From NCBI RefSeq assembly GCF_014650455.1, contig NZ_BMUZ01000002.1, positions 532,595 to 596,594 of the forward strand: 64,000 nucleotides of DNA, read 5' to 3'. Below, in pieces: positions 15,585 to 24,924 of the stretch. The translations under genes and the position numbers were made by a program. Under the pieces are notes generated by a model. That model saw only the letters and a program-made list of their open reading frames with translations. It was not told the DNA's origin and searched no databases. Each line of letters opens with the position of its first letter. Position 1 is the first letter of the stretch. The stretch is from Streptomyces xanthochromogenes (GTDB taxonomy: Bacteria; Actinomycetota; Actinomycetes; Streptomycetales; Streptomycetaceae).

Positions 15585-16091
15585 TCACTGACACATCAGC
15601 GCGGGCGACGCGATGTGCAGGGTGCTGTGCTCGCCCTCGTACATCTGCACCTCCAGGCGGTACTGATGGGCCACCCCGGGAGCCAGCTGGGGCACCACCC
15701 CGCTCCACACCTCCAGCTCGGGGTTGTGCCGCTCCGGGCCGTGCCCGTTCCGCCCGCCCCGACCGTTCTGCCCGCTCTGACCGTTCCGTCCGTCCGCGCC
15801 TGCACCTGCACCTGCGCCCGCGTCCGTGGCCTCCGCGTCCGCGTCCCCGTCCTCCGCGTCCGCGCCGAGGAAGGTGATGCCCTTGATCTCGACCGGGGTC
15901 TGCAGGTCGACCGCGAGCGCCGACCAGGTGACGACCTGGCCGGGCCGGACCACCGTGCACAGCTCGGGCGTCCCCTGGCCGGTGCTCTGCTCACCGTCGT
16001 CGATCATGCAGAGGTTGCCGTTGAGCAGGGTGCCGTCCGAGAGCGCCCCGATGACGTCCACCACCACCACGATGTTGACTTTCGGGTTCAT
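15585..16091 (-). CDS. AidA/PixA-like protein 1 with low-complexity insert
   Basis: 168 aa from ATG 16091, which is 5 bp after AGGAG; a GTG at 16097 is too close to that site. NIVVVVDVIGAL, the MIDD turn, GQGT at 38-41, VVTWSALAVDLQ and the closing LEVWSGVVPQLAPGVAHQYRLEVQMYEGE match the other three. Residues 77-121 are a disordered run, acidic then Gly/Asn/Arg-rich, encoded by short DNA repeats, which probably expanded recently. It is the first of the four paralogues after the PaaK-like gene, 75 bp downstream of that gene's stop. Confidence 0.6.
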   Translation of the reverse strand: MNPKVNIVVVVDVIGALSDGTLLNGNLCMIDDGEQSTGQGTPELCTVVRPGQVVTWSALAVDLQTPVEIKGITFLGADAEDGDADAEATDAGAGAGAGADGRNGQSGQNGRGGRNGHGPERHNPELEVWSGVVPQLAPGVAHQYRLEVQMYEGEHSTLHIASPALMCQ

Positions 16092-16166
16092 CCTCACTCC
16101 TGTTCTCGTTGTCCCGCCGATACGTCCGTGCGTCGTGCGTCGTGCGTCTTGCGTGCGCGTCGTGCC

Positions 16167-17723
16167 CTAGCCCCGGTCCCGCACCAGCGGCACCTTCCCG
16201 ACCGCCGTCCGCTCGATCTCGGGGGAGGAGCGCGGGACGAACGCGACCTGGAAGCGGTAGCCGGTCCGCTCGACCGACAGCGGGTTCGCCTCGCCCTGGT
16301 TGAAGAGGGACAGCGCGCGCGGCACCGCGTTCACGAACACGCGCTGGAGCCCGTACGGTCCGAGCGCCCTGTCGAACCGGAAGCTCAGCCCCGGCACGTC
16401 GTCCACCGCGGCGAACAGCGTGATGAGCCGCTCCTCGCGGTGGTTGACGAACTGCACCTCGTGCGCCACCTCGCCCAGGTCGACCCCGGTCGTCGCGCTC
16501 AGTTCCTCGCGGAGCGCGTCATAGGCGCGGGCCGCCGAGTACTGGCTGTCGGCCAGGTGCAGCACGTCACCGGTGCGCCCCGCGAACTCGAACTGCGACG
16601 TCTTGAGCCCCGGCCCGTCCAGGCGGGGCCGGCGGATCATCCGGTCGCCCAGCTTGAGCCGCAGGAGCGGCGCCTCATGGGCGTGCAGCCGCGTCACGAC
16701 GAGCTCCCCCTCCTCGCCGTCGCCCACCCAGCGGCCCTCGTCGTCCACGATCTCCACCAGGTGCAGCCCCGGGACCGACGCCAAGTACGGTGATTCGGCG
16801 TGCAGTTGGAGCCCGATGGTCTCGGCCTGGGTGGCCGCGAAATAGCTGAGGATCGCCAGGTTCGGATACATCGCCTGGAGCTCGGCCCGCTTGCGCTGCG
16901 GCAGCACCCCGCTCCCGTACAGGGCGACCCGGAAGCTGTCCCGGGCCTCGCGGCTCAGGCCCGCGCCCAGTTCGCCGAGGATCGCGATGCCCGCGGTGAT
17001 GCCCATCAGGGCCTTGGGCCCCGGATAGGAGAACATGTGCTCAAGGACCCCGGCGGAGACCGGTCCCGCCCCGATGTAGTTGACGCCCGGCACGTTCTGC
17101 AGAACACCGCCCACCATGGTGCCGCTGCTCCACATCTGGTAATCGGCCAGCGTCGTGTACAGCCACTTGGGGTCGGTGCCCCGCAGATACGCGGCGAGCT
17201 GATAGGTCCCCATGAAATGACCGGCGATCTCATAGGTGTCGCGCAACTCCCGCAAGGAGTAGACGATTTCCAGCGGACGTCCGCCACTGGTGCCGCCGCT
17301 CGCCACGACCTCGAATCCGCCGTGGCCGAGCGGAACCACCATTCCGGGCCGCTCTCCCATGAAGAAGTCGCGCTGGGTGTCCTTGTCGGACAGCGGAATG
17401 CGCTGCCATTCCTCGAAGGTGGCCGGCGCGCCCGTGATGCCGCCCTCGGTGAGCCGGTCCCGCCACAGCGGATTCAGCCGACACGTGTTGACCATCTGCT
17501 GCAGCCGGCGCAGCGTCAACGCGTTCTGCACGGCGTGCGGGAGCTCGCTGTACGGGGTCCGGCAGATCCGCTCGCATTCACGGATCTTCCCGGCGAACGA
17601 GTCGAGATGCGGAACGACCGCCGCGGACCCCGGCTTCACTTCCCAGTCCGGTATGAGCCGGTCCGCCAGCTCCGTGGCATCTCCGGGCGCCACCTGGGAC
17701 TGCGGCTCGAAAACTGACGTCAT
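16167..17723 (-). CDS. PaaK/CapK-like adenylate-forming enzyme
   Basis: 518 aa from ATG 17723 (GGAAGG ribosome-binding site). The phosphate-binding loop ASGGTSGGRP is at 141-150; LYGSGVLPQRKRAELQAMYP, the acidic EGELVVTRLHAHEAPLLRLKLGDR region and FAGRTGDVLHLAD follow the order of phenylacetate-CoA ligase/coenzyme F390 synthetase-like enzymes. Such enzymes activate a carboxylic acid as an adenylate and pass it to CoA, an amine or a carrier. No carrier protein is encoded nearby. It is second in the operon, 41 bp after the PLP decarboxylase, suggesting that the amine or acid made by one is used by the other. Substrate cannot be predicted. Confidence 0.75.
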   Translation of the reverse strand: MTSVFEPQSQVAPGDATELADRLIPDWEVKPGSAAVVPHLDSFAGKIRECERICRTPYSELPHAVQNALTLRRLQQMVNTCRLNPLWRDRLTEGGITGAPATFEEWQRIPLSDKDTQRDFFMGERPGMVVPLGHGGFEVVASGGTSGGRPLEIVYSLRELRDTYEIAGHFMGTYQLAAYLRGTDPKWLYTTLADYQMWSSGTMVGGVLQNVPGVNYIGAGPVSAGVLEHMFSYPGPKALMGITAGIAILGELGAGLSREARDSFRVALYGSGVLPQRKRAELQAMYPNLAILSYFAATQAETIGLQLHAESPYLASVPGLHLVEIVDDEGRWVGDGEEGELVVTRLHAHEAPLLRLKLGDRMIRRPRLDGPGLKTSQFEFAGRTGDVLHLADSQYSAARAYDALREELSATTGVDLGEVAHEVQFVNHREERLITLFAAVDDVPGLSFRFDRALGPYGLQRVFVNAVPRALSLFNQGEANPLSVERTGYRFQVAFVPRSSPEIERTAVGKVPLVRDRG

Positions 17724-17764
17724 GGACGGCCCTTCCTTCTTCGTGGGTGCCTTTCCGTTCCTCT

Positions 17765-19360
17765 TCACCGGGACGGCCGGTTCTGACGGAGCAGATCCCG
17801 TCCGACCCTGCGGATTTCGCCGAGCAGCATGCGGAAGTGCTCGGAAGTGACCTGATGGTTCATCATGACGACGCGCAGAGCGGCGACTTCATGCACGTCG
17901 ACCTTCGAGATGAGGAAGTTCCCCTCGGATTTGATCCGGTTCCGGATCTCCACCTGGACGTCGTGCACGTCCTCGTCGCCGAGCCCCGCGGGCCGAAAGC
18001 GGAAGCACAGGATGTTCGCCTCCGGGCAGTGCAGCGTCTCGAAGTCGCTTTCCCGCACGAGGATGCGATGGGCGTCGGCCGTCAGCCGGCACAGATACTC
18101 GATCTTCCGCGCGAACAGTGCCCTGCCGTACACGGCCCACAGCGTCCACAACGGCATGATCATCGGACGCTTGGTGCATTCGAAGTTCTTCTCGCCGCTG
18201 TCCAGTGCCGTATAGATGTCCGGTTCCTCGTCGAACACATAACTCGCCCGTTGGCGGAACGCTCCGAGGCTGTTCTCCTTGTTCCGGTAGAACAGCAGCG
18301 TGCAGGGCGCGGGCGTGAACAGCATCTTGTGCGCGTCCCAGGTCAGGGAGTCCGCCTTCTCGATCCCCCGCAGTTTGTGCCGCAGTTCGTCGGACACCAG
18401 CAGGCTCGCCCCGTGCGCGCCGTCCACGTGCAGCCACAGGCCCCGCTCGCGGGCGAGGTCGCCGAGCTCGTCCAGCGGGTCGAAGGCGCCCATCGCGGTG
18501 GTGCCCGACGACGCCACGAGGCAGAACACCTTCAGGCCCCGCCGCGCGGCCGCGTCCAGCACTCCGCGCGCCCGCTCCACACAGATCTGGTGCCGTTCGT
18601 TCAGGGGGAGCCGCACGATCTGCGCGTCGCCGATGCCCATCACCCCGGCCGCCCGCGCCACGCTGTAGTGGACGTCGTCCCCGACCGCGACGGCGGGCCT
18701 CGGCTGTCCCGCCAGACCCGAGCCGCCCTCGGACCAGAACCCGGGGAAGGCCTGGTTGCGGGCCGCGAGCAGCGCCGTGAGATTGGCGAGCGAGCCCCCG
18801 GACGTGGTCACCATCGCGAACCCGTCCCGCTCCCAGCCGATGAAGGCGTTCAGCTCCTCCGCCATGATCCGCTCGGCCACGCTGGGGAGTTGGGCGGCCT
18901 CGTAGAACGAGGACGGCTGGTTGACGACCGAGCTCACGAAGTCGATCACCCCGGATAGCGGCACGACCCCCGAGAACTGCCGCCCCATGTAGCCGGGCGA
19001 GTGCACCTGGATGCCGGTCCTGATGTACAGGTCGACGATCCCGGCGAGTTTGCGCTCGTCGAACGGCGCGATCCCGGTGCGCTCCGTCGTCATCAGCGCC
19101 CGTGCCGCGTCCGCGAGCGCCGCGGGGTCGGTCAGGTCGAGCCCTCTGATCGAAACGTCGGACAGATGCTTCTCCAGCTTGGCCACGACCGTCTCGGACT
19201 GCTCGCGAAAGAGCCGGGCGTCGAACGCGTCGAGCGGCAGGCCGCTTTCGAGCGTGCCCGTCGCACGCGGTGGCGAGGACCCGGGCTCCGCCGCCGCGGA
19301 GGCTGGCTCCGGGCCGTCGTGCCGCACGCCGAAGGGGTACTCCGACCGGTAATCCGTCAA
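17765..19360 (-). CDS. PLP-dependent group II decarboxylase
   Basis: 531 aa from TTG 19360, which has AGAGGAG at a good distance; the frame is open far upstream but no better start exists. Group II decarboxylase hallmarks: TTSGGSLANLTALLAARN (185-202), PLP-stacking His231, HVDGAHGAS with Asp313 (binds the pyridine nitrogen), and Schiff-base Lys345 in TWDAHKMLFTP. Relatives decarboxylate aromatic amino acids, glutamate, cysteate or 2,4-diaminobutyrate. It is the first gene of the operon with the PaaK-like enzyme and four PixA-like proteins. The N-terminal 45 residues are Ala/Pro/Gly-rich and likely disordered. Substrate unknown. Confidence 0.8.
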   Translation of the reverse strand: MTDYRSEYPFGVRHDGPEPASAAAEPGSSPPRATGTLESGLPLDAFDARLFREQSETVVAKLEKHLSDVSIRGLDLTDPAALADAARALMTTERTGIAPFDERKLAGIVDLYIRTGIQVHSPGYMGRQFSGVVPLSGVIDFVSSVVNQPSSFYEAAQLPSVAERIMAEELNAFIGWERDGFAMVTTSGGSLANLTALLAARNQAFPGFWSEGGSGLAGQPRPAVAVGDDVHYSVARAAGVMGIGDAQIVRLPLNERHQICVERARGVLDAAARRGLKVFCLVASSGTTAMGAFDPLDELGDLARERGLWLHVDGAHGASLLVSDELRHKLRGIEKADSLTWDAHKMLFTPAPCTLLFYRNKENSLGAFRQRASYVFDEEPDIYTALDSGEKNFECTKRPMIMPLWTLWAVYGRALFARKIEYLCRLTADAHRILVRESDFETLHCPEANILCFRFRPAGLGDEDVHDVQVEIRNRIKSEGNFLISKVDVHEVAALRVVMMNHQVTSEHFRMLLGEIRRVGRDLLRQNRPSR

Positions 19361-20601
19361 CGGGATCTCCTCTGAAGAAGGTGACGTTTTTGGGCATGGC
19401 GATGGCCAGAGGCTGACGGGACGAATGAGAAACGTCGAGGAATCGCGGGAAAGGGCCGGAAGGTCCCGGCGCGTCTGGTCGAGACGCGCTCGCGGGACGA
19501 TGCTCGGGGCCCGCGGGGTCGAGGCGGGGCCGCCGGCCGGCACGGCGCGGTGGGAATGTGAAACGGAAAGGGAAAGCGGCGGGCAGGGAAGGAGGAAGGG
19601 GAGGAGGAGCGGGAGAGGGGGAACGGAACGGAAGAACGAACGGAAACGGAGGGTCGGAGGGCGGCGTGAATGACGCCGTGGAATCCGTGGTATCCGTGGA
19701 ATCCGGCGGGTGTCCGCCGGAGAGGAAGGATCGGTCCGCTCCGGCGGACCGTCACGTGTCAATGCCGCGACGGGCCACATGCCGGTGAATTCTGTGCGGC
19801 TCGTAGGCGCTGTGCAGTTCGCACGGGGCGCGCGTTGCGTCCAGGCGCGAATGGTCGGGTAGGCCGGGCAGGTCGGACAGGCCGGGCAGGTCAGGTAGTT
19901 CGTCCGGGTCGCGCTGCTCGTACTGCTCGTGCTGCGGAGGAAATCACGGCCTGATGAGGTGGAAAGTCCTCGCACTCACCTACAGGTGGCCGGACCGCGC
20001 AGTGCCGTGGTGCGACATCTGCCCGTGGGGTGTTCGCGAACTCCGAGCCTCCTTGCGCCCTGCCGGGCGGCGCCCCCATTCGTGTCCTTCCGTTTCACCC
20101 GTACCACCGGCTCCCACCCCCTAGCGCTCGCCGAAGGCGAAGTACTCCACGGCCGTTTACCGAATTCTTGTTCGGTCAGGTGTGCGGTGGTCCGACCGCG
20201 CCCTGATCCTGCCCTGGTCAGCGCTTCGCAGAAACAACAATAGGGGCTCGCATTCGCCAGCCGTGTCGTTTCGGGGAGTCTGTCCGAAAAGGAGCAAGAC
20301 GCTCGATGATGCCCGCAACGCATTACGGACGGCACCGAATCCGCAATTGTCCGGGGTGCGAGGCGGGAAGCAGGCGGTTCGCCGGTGGCATAGGCCAACG
20401 GCAGATCCTTTACGCCGTGCCGTGTGACCGCCGGACGCCACCGGTGCGGCCGGTATGCGTCGGCCCGCCCCGGACGGGCCCGATCCCACCCGCCACCGTG
20501 ACCCGTTAGTCCAACATCTCCCTCCTCTTTGTCCATGGGCCCACCCGCACCCAGCGGAACATCGTGGCCCGCACCGGAAGCCGCCACGACAAGGAGCGAG
20601 C
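19361..20601. other. 1.24-kb leader/intergenic region between divergent PLP operon and GH101 gene
   Basis: No convincing gene. It must hold promoters for both directions. Contents: a purine-rich stretch (19551-19665), a possible 56-codon ORF on + at 19954-20124 (ATG after GCGGAGG; reads CDIC near its middle; probability low), a small hairpin CTCGCCGAAGGCGAAG near 20127-20142, and a weak 67-codon ORF at 20306-20509 after AAGGAG. The length is unusual for this compact chromosome. Confidence 0.5.
19551..19665. repeat. Purine-rich low-complexity tract
   Basis: About 115 bp made largely of GGAA, GGAGG and GGGAGA units on +, hence a pyrimidine-rich 5' leader for the PLP operon on the other strand. 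It is not an exact tandem repeat. Pyrimidine-rich RNA could bind Rho or stay unstructured; both are guesses. Confidence 0.6.
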
Positions 20602-23600
20602 GTGAACGCCGAACAGCACGGGGACCAGCACGGGCCGAACCGCAGGACGGTGGTCGCGGCCACCGCCCTCGCAGGTGCCGGAGCCGCCCTGGGCATCCCC
20701 TCGGCGGCCCGCGCCGCCACCCTGCCGGCCGGGGAGGCGGTGCTGCGCTCCACCGCGCTCGACGTCCGCGTCGACAGCGCCTTCCCCCGCATCGTGTCGT
20801 ACACCGACCGCGAGACCGGAGCCGTCCTGCACGGCCAGGAGGACACCGTCACCGACGTCCTCATCGACAACACCCCGCACACCCCCACGGTGACCTCACG
20901 CCCGGACCGCGACCGCATCACCTACACCCTCGCCTTCGACGGCGGCACCGAGATCGGCGCCGAGATCCGGGTGAGCGGCCACCGCGTCGACTGGCGCATC
21001 ACCCGCATCGACGACACCGCCGCCCTGCGCGTGGGCACCCTGCAGATCCCCGGCCTCGCCCTGCTGTCCGTACGCAGCGACCAGCCCGGCGCCCAACTCC
21101 TGGCCGCACAGATCCAGTTGGACAAGGCCAAGAGCGGCGACACCCTGATCATCCCCACCGCCGACACCGCCCCCGACGCCAAACCCACCGGCTGCGCCTA
21201 CGCGGCCCTCGCCCACCACGGCCTCGGCGGCGCCATCGAGACCAACACCGTCTACGACAGGCCCGACACCACCCCCGGTGCCACCTGGGAGAACGGCCGG
21301 CTGTGGCGCCAGACCCTGAAACGCGACGGCTACGTCAAGGCGCAGCTGACGCCCGGCCAATGGACCCACCGCGCCGCGACCGCGCCCACCGGCGCCACCG
21401 AACCCCTCCCGTACGCCACCGTCATCGTCACCGCCGACCGCAACGGCGACGGCGCCATCGACTGGCAGGACGCGGCCATCGCGTTCCGCGACATCATGGT
21501 GACCCCGCTCGGCGCCGACGACCAGCACCTGCGGGTCGTCGCACACATCCCGTTCAACTTCGCGTCGCAGGCCACCAACCCGTTCCTGACCACCCTCGAC
21601 AACGTCAAGCGGATCTCGCTCGCCACCGACGGGCTGCGCCAGTACACCCTGCTCAAGGGCTACCAGTCGGAGGGCCACGACTCGGCCCACCCCGACTACG
21701 CGGGAAACTACAACCAGCGGGCCGGCGGCCTCGACGACCTCAACGCCCTGGTGCGCGAAGGAAAGAAGTGGAACAGCGACTTCGCCGTCCACGTGAACGC
21801 CACCGAGTCCTACCCGGTCGCGAACGCCTTCTCCGAGACCCTCGTCGACAAGACCAACCGGCAGTGGGACTGGCTCGACCAGTCCTACCGCATCGACCAG
21901 CGCCGCGACCTGGTCTCCGGCGACATCATCAAGCGCTTCGCCGACCTGCGTCGCGACACCGACCGCGGCCTGAACGCGATCTACCTCGACGTGTTCCGCG
22001 AATCCGGCTGGACCTCCGACCGCCTCCAGCGCGCCCTGCGCGACCAGGGCTGGCTCGTCGCCTCCGAATGGGGCCACGGCCTGGAACGCTCCTCGCTGTG
22101 GTCGCACTGGGCCAACGAGACGGACTACGGCCCCGACACCTCGCGCGGCATCAACTCCCGCCTCATCCGCTTCATCCGCCACCACCAGAAGGACGTCTTC
22201 GCCAACAAGTGGCCCACCCTGCTCGGCCACGCCCACATGGGCAACTTCGAGGGCTGGACCGGCAAGACGGACTGGCAGGCGTTCTACGACCTCATCTGGA
22301 CCGAGTCGCTGCCCGCCAAATACCTCCAGGCCCGGCCCATCGCCCGCTGGAGCGAGCACGAGATCACCTTCGCCGGGCCCGTCCCCACCTCGGTCTCCGA
22401 CGCTTCCGGCGCACGCCGCATCACCACCGACGGCCGTCTCGTGTACGACGCGGGCACCTACCTGCTGCCCTGGGAGCCCCGCAACGCCACCGACCCCGAG
22501 AAGCTCTACCACTACAACCCGGCCGGAGGCAGCACCAGTTGGCGCCTGCCGCGCGGCTGGTCCGGACTGCGCAAGGCCTCCCTCTACCGCCTGACCGACC
22601 AGGGCCGCGCCCACGTCGGCGACCTGCCCGTCCGCGCGGGCAGCATCACCATCCCGGACGCGGCGGCGGGACAGCCGTATGTGATCTACCGCGAGCGGAC
22701 CCGCCCCCAGGGCGACCCCGGCTGGGGGCGGTTCACACCCCTCCACGACCCCGGGTTCAACTCGGGCACCCTGCACGGCCGGCAGGTCGACGGCACCGCC
22801 CAGGTCGTCCGCAGCGCCCTCGGCGACTACGAACTCGTCCTGCCCGCCGGGGGAGCGGCCGCCGTCAGCCAGCGCCTGGCCCGCCTCGCTCCCGGCACGT
22901 ACTCCGCCTCCGTGCAGGTCGAGGTCGGCGAGACGGCGGGGGAGCGGCGCCGGGCCGTCCTCGACGTGCGCACCGCGGACGGCGTCACCGCCACGAACTG
23001 GACGGACGCCTCCACCGCCGGCAACTACGTGGCCGCCGACCGCAAGCACGGCACCCGCTTCCAGCGCATGTCGGTCCCCTTCACCGTCCCGCCCGGCGGC
23101 GGCCCCGTCACCCTCACCCTGAGGGCCGACGCGGGCCGGGCCCGGGTCCGCTTCGACAACGTCCGCGTCGTACGGTCACGCCCGACCGGGAAGCCGGGGG
23201 CGTTCGCTTACGAGGACTTCCAGAACGTGCCGTCCGGCTGGGGCGTCTTCGTCAAGGGCGACGCGGGCGGTTCCACGGACCCGCGCACCCACATCGCCCA
23301 GCGGCACGCCCGGTTCACCCAGCGGGGCTGGAACGGCAAGGCGATCGACGACGTCGTCGACGGCACGCAGTCGCTGAAGTCGCGGGGCGAGAACGAAGGG
23401 CTCGTGTACCGGACGGTCGACCACACGGTCCGCTTCCTGCCCGGCCGGCGGTACCGGGTGTCCTTCCGGTACGAGTGCGAACGGGACGGCCAATACGCCT
23501 GGATCACCGGGGTGGACGCCCCGGCCCCCCGCGAACTGACCCGCGTCGCGCTTGCCGCTGTCTCGGAGCCCTCCCTGTTCACGTACGACTTCACGGCTCC

Positions 23601-23694
23601 GGACGCGGGGGCGGCGTGGGTGGGGTTGCGGAAGGTGGGGGACGACGGGGTGGCGGAATGCGTACTGGACACGTTCGAGGCCCGCGAACTGTAG
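20602..23694 (+). CDS. Tat-exported GH101 endo-alpha-N-acetylgalactosaminidase
   Basis: 1030 aa from GTG 20602 (AAGGAG ribosome-binding site). A twin-arginine signal (NRRTVVAA at 13-20, then a hydrophobic run ending SAARA) directs export folded. The catalytic barrel contains FNFASQATNPFL, FAVHVNATESYP, the nucleophile strand AIYLDVF (Asp463) and SEWGHG (Glu489, likely acid/base), followed by HQKDVFANKWPTLLGH. C-terminal parts are beta-sandwich modules that likely bind carbohydrate (from about 740). GH101 enzymes release the Gal-beta-1,3-GalNAc core disaccharide from O-glycoproteins such as mucins. The gene stands alone, divergent from the PixA-like operon. Family call is strong; natural substrate in this organism is unknown. 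Confidence 0.85.
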   Translation: MNAEQHGDQHGPNRRTVVAATALAGAGAALGIPSAARAATLPAGEAVLRSTALDVRVDSAFPRIVSYTDRETGAVLHGQEDTVTDVLIDNTPHTPTVTSRPDRDRITYTLAFDGGTEIGAEIRVSGHRVDWRITRIDDTAALRVGTLQIPGLALLSVRSDQPGAQLLAAQIQLDKAKSGDTLIIPTADTAPDAKPTGCAYAALAHHGLGGAIETNTVYDRPDTTPGATWENGRLWRQTLKRDGYVKAQLTPGQWTHRAATAPTGATEPLPYATVIVTADRNGDGAIDWQDAAIAFRDIMVTPLGADDQHLRVVAHIPFNFASQATNPFLTTLDNVKRISLATDGLRQYTLLKGYQSEGHDSAHPDYAGNYNQRAGGLDDLNALVREGKKWNSDFAVHVNATESYPVANAFSETLVDKTNRQWDWLDQSYRIDQRRDLVSGDIIKRFADLRRDTDRGLNAIYLDVFRESGWTSDRLQRALRDQGWLVASEWGHGLERSSLWSHWANETDYGPDTSRGINSRLIRFIRHHQKDVFANKWPTLLGHAHMGNFEGWTGKTDWQAFYDLIWTESLPAKYLQARPIARWSEHEITFAGPVPTSVSDASGARRITTDGRLVYDAGTYLLPWEPRNATDPEKLYHYNPAGGSTSWRLPRGWSGLRKASLYRLTDQGRAHVGDLPVRAGSITIPDAAAGQPYVIYRERTRPQGDPGWGRFTPLHDPGFNSGTLHGRQVDGTAQVVRSALGDYELVLPAGGAAAVSQRLARLAPGTYSASVQVEVGETAGERRRAVLDVRTADGVTATNWTDASTAGNYVAADRKHGTRFQRMSVPFTVPPGGGPVTLTLRADAGRARVRFDNVRVVRSRPTGKPGAFAYEDFQNVPSGWGVFVKGDAGGSTDPRTHIAQRHARFTQRGWNGKAIDDVVDGTQSLKSRGENEGLVYRTVDHTVRFLPGRRYRVSFRYECERDGQYAWITGVDAPAPRELTRVALAAVSEPSLFTYDFTAPDAGAAWVGLRKVGDDGVAECVLDTFEAREL

Positions 23695-23822
23695 CCCCCT
23701 GGGGCACCGGCCGAAGCTGCCCCCGCACGCAGTGCTGTTGGGGGCGCGGGGAACTGCGCGAGCAACCCCGCACGGTCCGCACCTTACGAACTCTCCCCCG
23801 GAGGGTCTCGGGAGGCCCCGAT
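23694..23822. repeat. Dispersed intergenic repeat, copy 2
   Basis: Contains GGGGCGCGGGGAACTGCGCG and the CGCACGGTCCGCA and CCCCCGGAGGGT elements of copy 1, in the same orientation. It begins immediately at the GH101 stop, where it may form the transcript end, and marks the left edge of the decayed mobile island. Confidence 0.65.
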
Positions 23823-23937
23823 GCTCGTAAGTAGGGGTTTTGGAGGATACGGCCTGGTCAGGACGCAAGAAAGCCCCGCCCGGCACTGTGGCCGAACGGG
23901 GCTGGTCCCCGTCTGATCATGACCATGCAGGACAAGC

Positions 23938-24276
23938 TCAGCCCAGCGGCAGCGGGGTCTGTGCAACCCCGGCCTCGCCGTCTAGTGCCTGACTCGCAGC
24001 GCCGGCAACCGGAACTTGTTGCAATGGCAGGTCGGCACCGCCGCAGTGGTTGAGGGGGCTGCCGATCGGTAGGCCCAGCAGGTTGCCGCCGGCGGCGCCG
24101 CTGCCTTGGGTCGTATGGCCTGCCGCTTGGGCACCGGTGTTGAGGTTGGCGCAGTCGGTCCCGAAGGCCGGGGACAGGAAGTCTCCTACTCCTCCCGCAC
24201 TGGCAGGAACTGCTGTGACCACTCCTGCTCCTGTAGCCGCCGCAGCGAGCAGCACGGCTACGGTCATCCTTTTCAT
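23938..24276 (-). CDS. Small secreted two-cysteine protein, paralogue A
   Basis: 112 aa from ATG 24276 (ATG 24282 and 24267 are alternatives; no clear ribosome-binding site). A signal peptide runs to about ASAGG. The mature part contains a Cys-N-x-(N/T) segment and the sequence LPIGSPLNHCGGADLP. A second gene at 25665 encodes the same ending (PIETPLNHCGGADLP) with the same spacing of two cysteines, so the two are paralogues. Small secreted two-Cys proteins of this size in Streptomyces include chaplins; the LNHCGG motif is chaplin-like but the remaining residues are not, so I do not call it one. Probable extracellular or cell-surface protein. Confidence 0.65.
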   Translation of the reverse strand: MKRMTVAVLLAAAATGAGVVTAVPASAGGVGDFLSPAFGTDCANLNTGAQAAGHTTQGSGAAGGNLLGLPIGSPLNHCGGADLPLQQVPVAGAASQALDGEAGVAQTPLPLG

Positions 24277-24391
24277 CGGCATGCGTAGATAACGCCCACA
24301 GCTACGGAGAGTCACAAGATCTTCGGCTCATCCGTCGCGATCTCGGCGCCAAGCACTTACGCCATGTAGGACATGGTCTTAGCGGTGCGGG

Positions 24392-24778
24392 TCAGCCGGC
24401 GAGGACGTTGGTCAGCCGTGCAGCGGCCTTGCCGCCGAACAGGGCGAGGCCGCAGTAGAAGTCGATGCGGGTGCGGTAGACGGGCTTGTCGTGGGACTCG
24501 CCGAGGTCGGTGGTCTGCACGCCGCCGTTGGTCAGTCCGCCTACTCCGGCGTCGGCCTCGGTGGCGCCGAAGCGCACGGCGTAGATGTCGCCGGTCTGCT
24601 TGCCGCCGGTTCCGATGGTCATGGGAAGCACGTCGGTGCCGTCCAGCTTCTGACCGGCGTCAAGCAGCGGGATGCCCTTCCACGTGACGGTGCGCTTCCC
24701 GGCCATGTCGGCCGAGAGGAGTTCGGCACCGCCGAGCCGCCGGAAGCCGGACTCGATCTTCGCCCGGAGTGCGGGCAT
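24392..24778 (-). pseudogene. C-terminal fragment of a phage major capsid protein
   Basis: About 128 codons (ALRAKIESGFRRLGGAELLSADMAGK onward) resemble the end of an actinophage/prophage capsid protein: WKGIPLLDAG, the GDIYAVRFGATEADAGVGGL loop, and the closing VYRTRIDFYCGLALFGGKAAARLTNV. Everything N-terminal to this (normally 150-250 residues) is missing, and no other head, portal or protease gene is nearby. The frame is open upstream to 24955 but that part shows no phage similarity. I read it as a leftover from a deleted prophage. Alternatively, a short encapsulin-like protein, but it is too short for that. Confidence 0.6.
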
Positions 24779-24924
24779 GGGGGGGGGATCACCTCCAGGC
24801 ATGGGAAGAGTTCGCGCCAATGCATCGGATACCGGACGTTCCACCGAGAGTCGTAGGCCAGTCACGTTCCGTACTGAGAGCCTCGGGCCAGGTCGGCAAG
24901 GCGTCGACTCGAGAGGGGACACAC

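Noticed and set aside
17765..19975. 736-codon version of the PLP decarboxylase
   Set aside because: The first 200 residues are Arg/Pro/Ser-rich background; the TTG at 19360 has a ribosome-binding site and starts the real protein.
20529..23834. Long + strand frame parallel to the GH101 gene
   Set aside because: An Arg/Pro-rich shadow frame with no recognisable domain.
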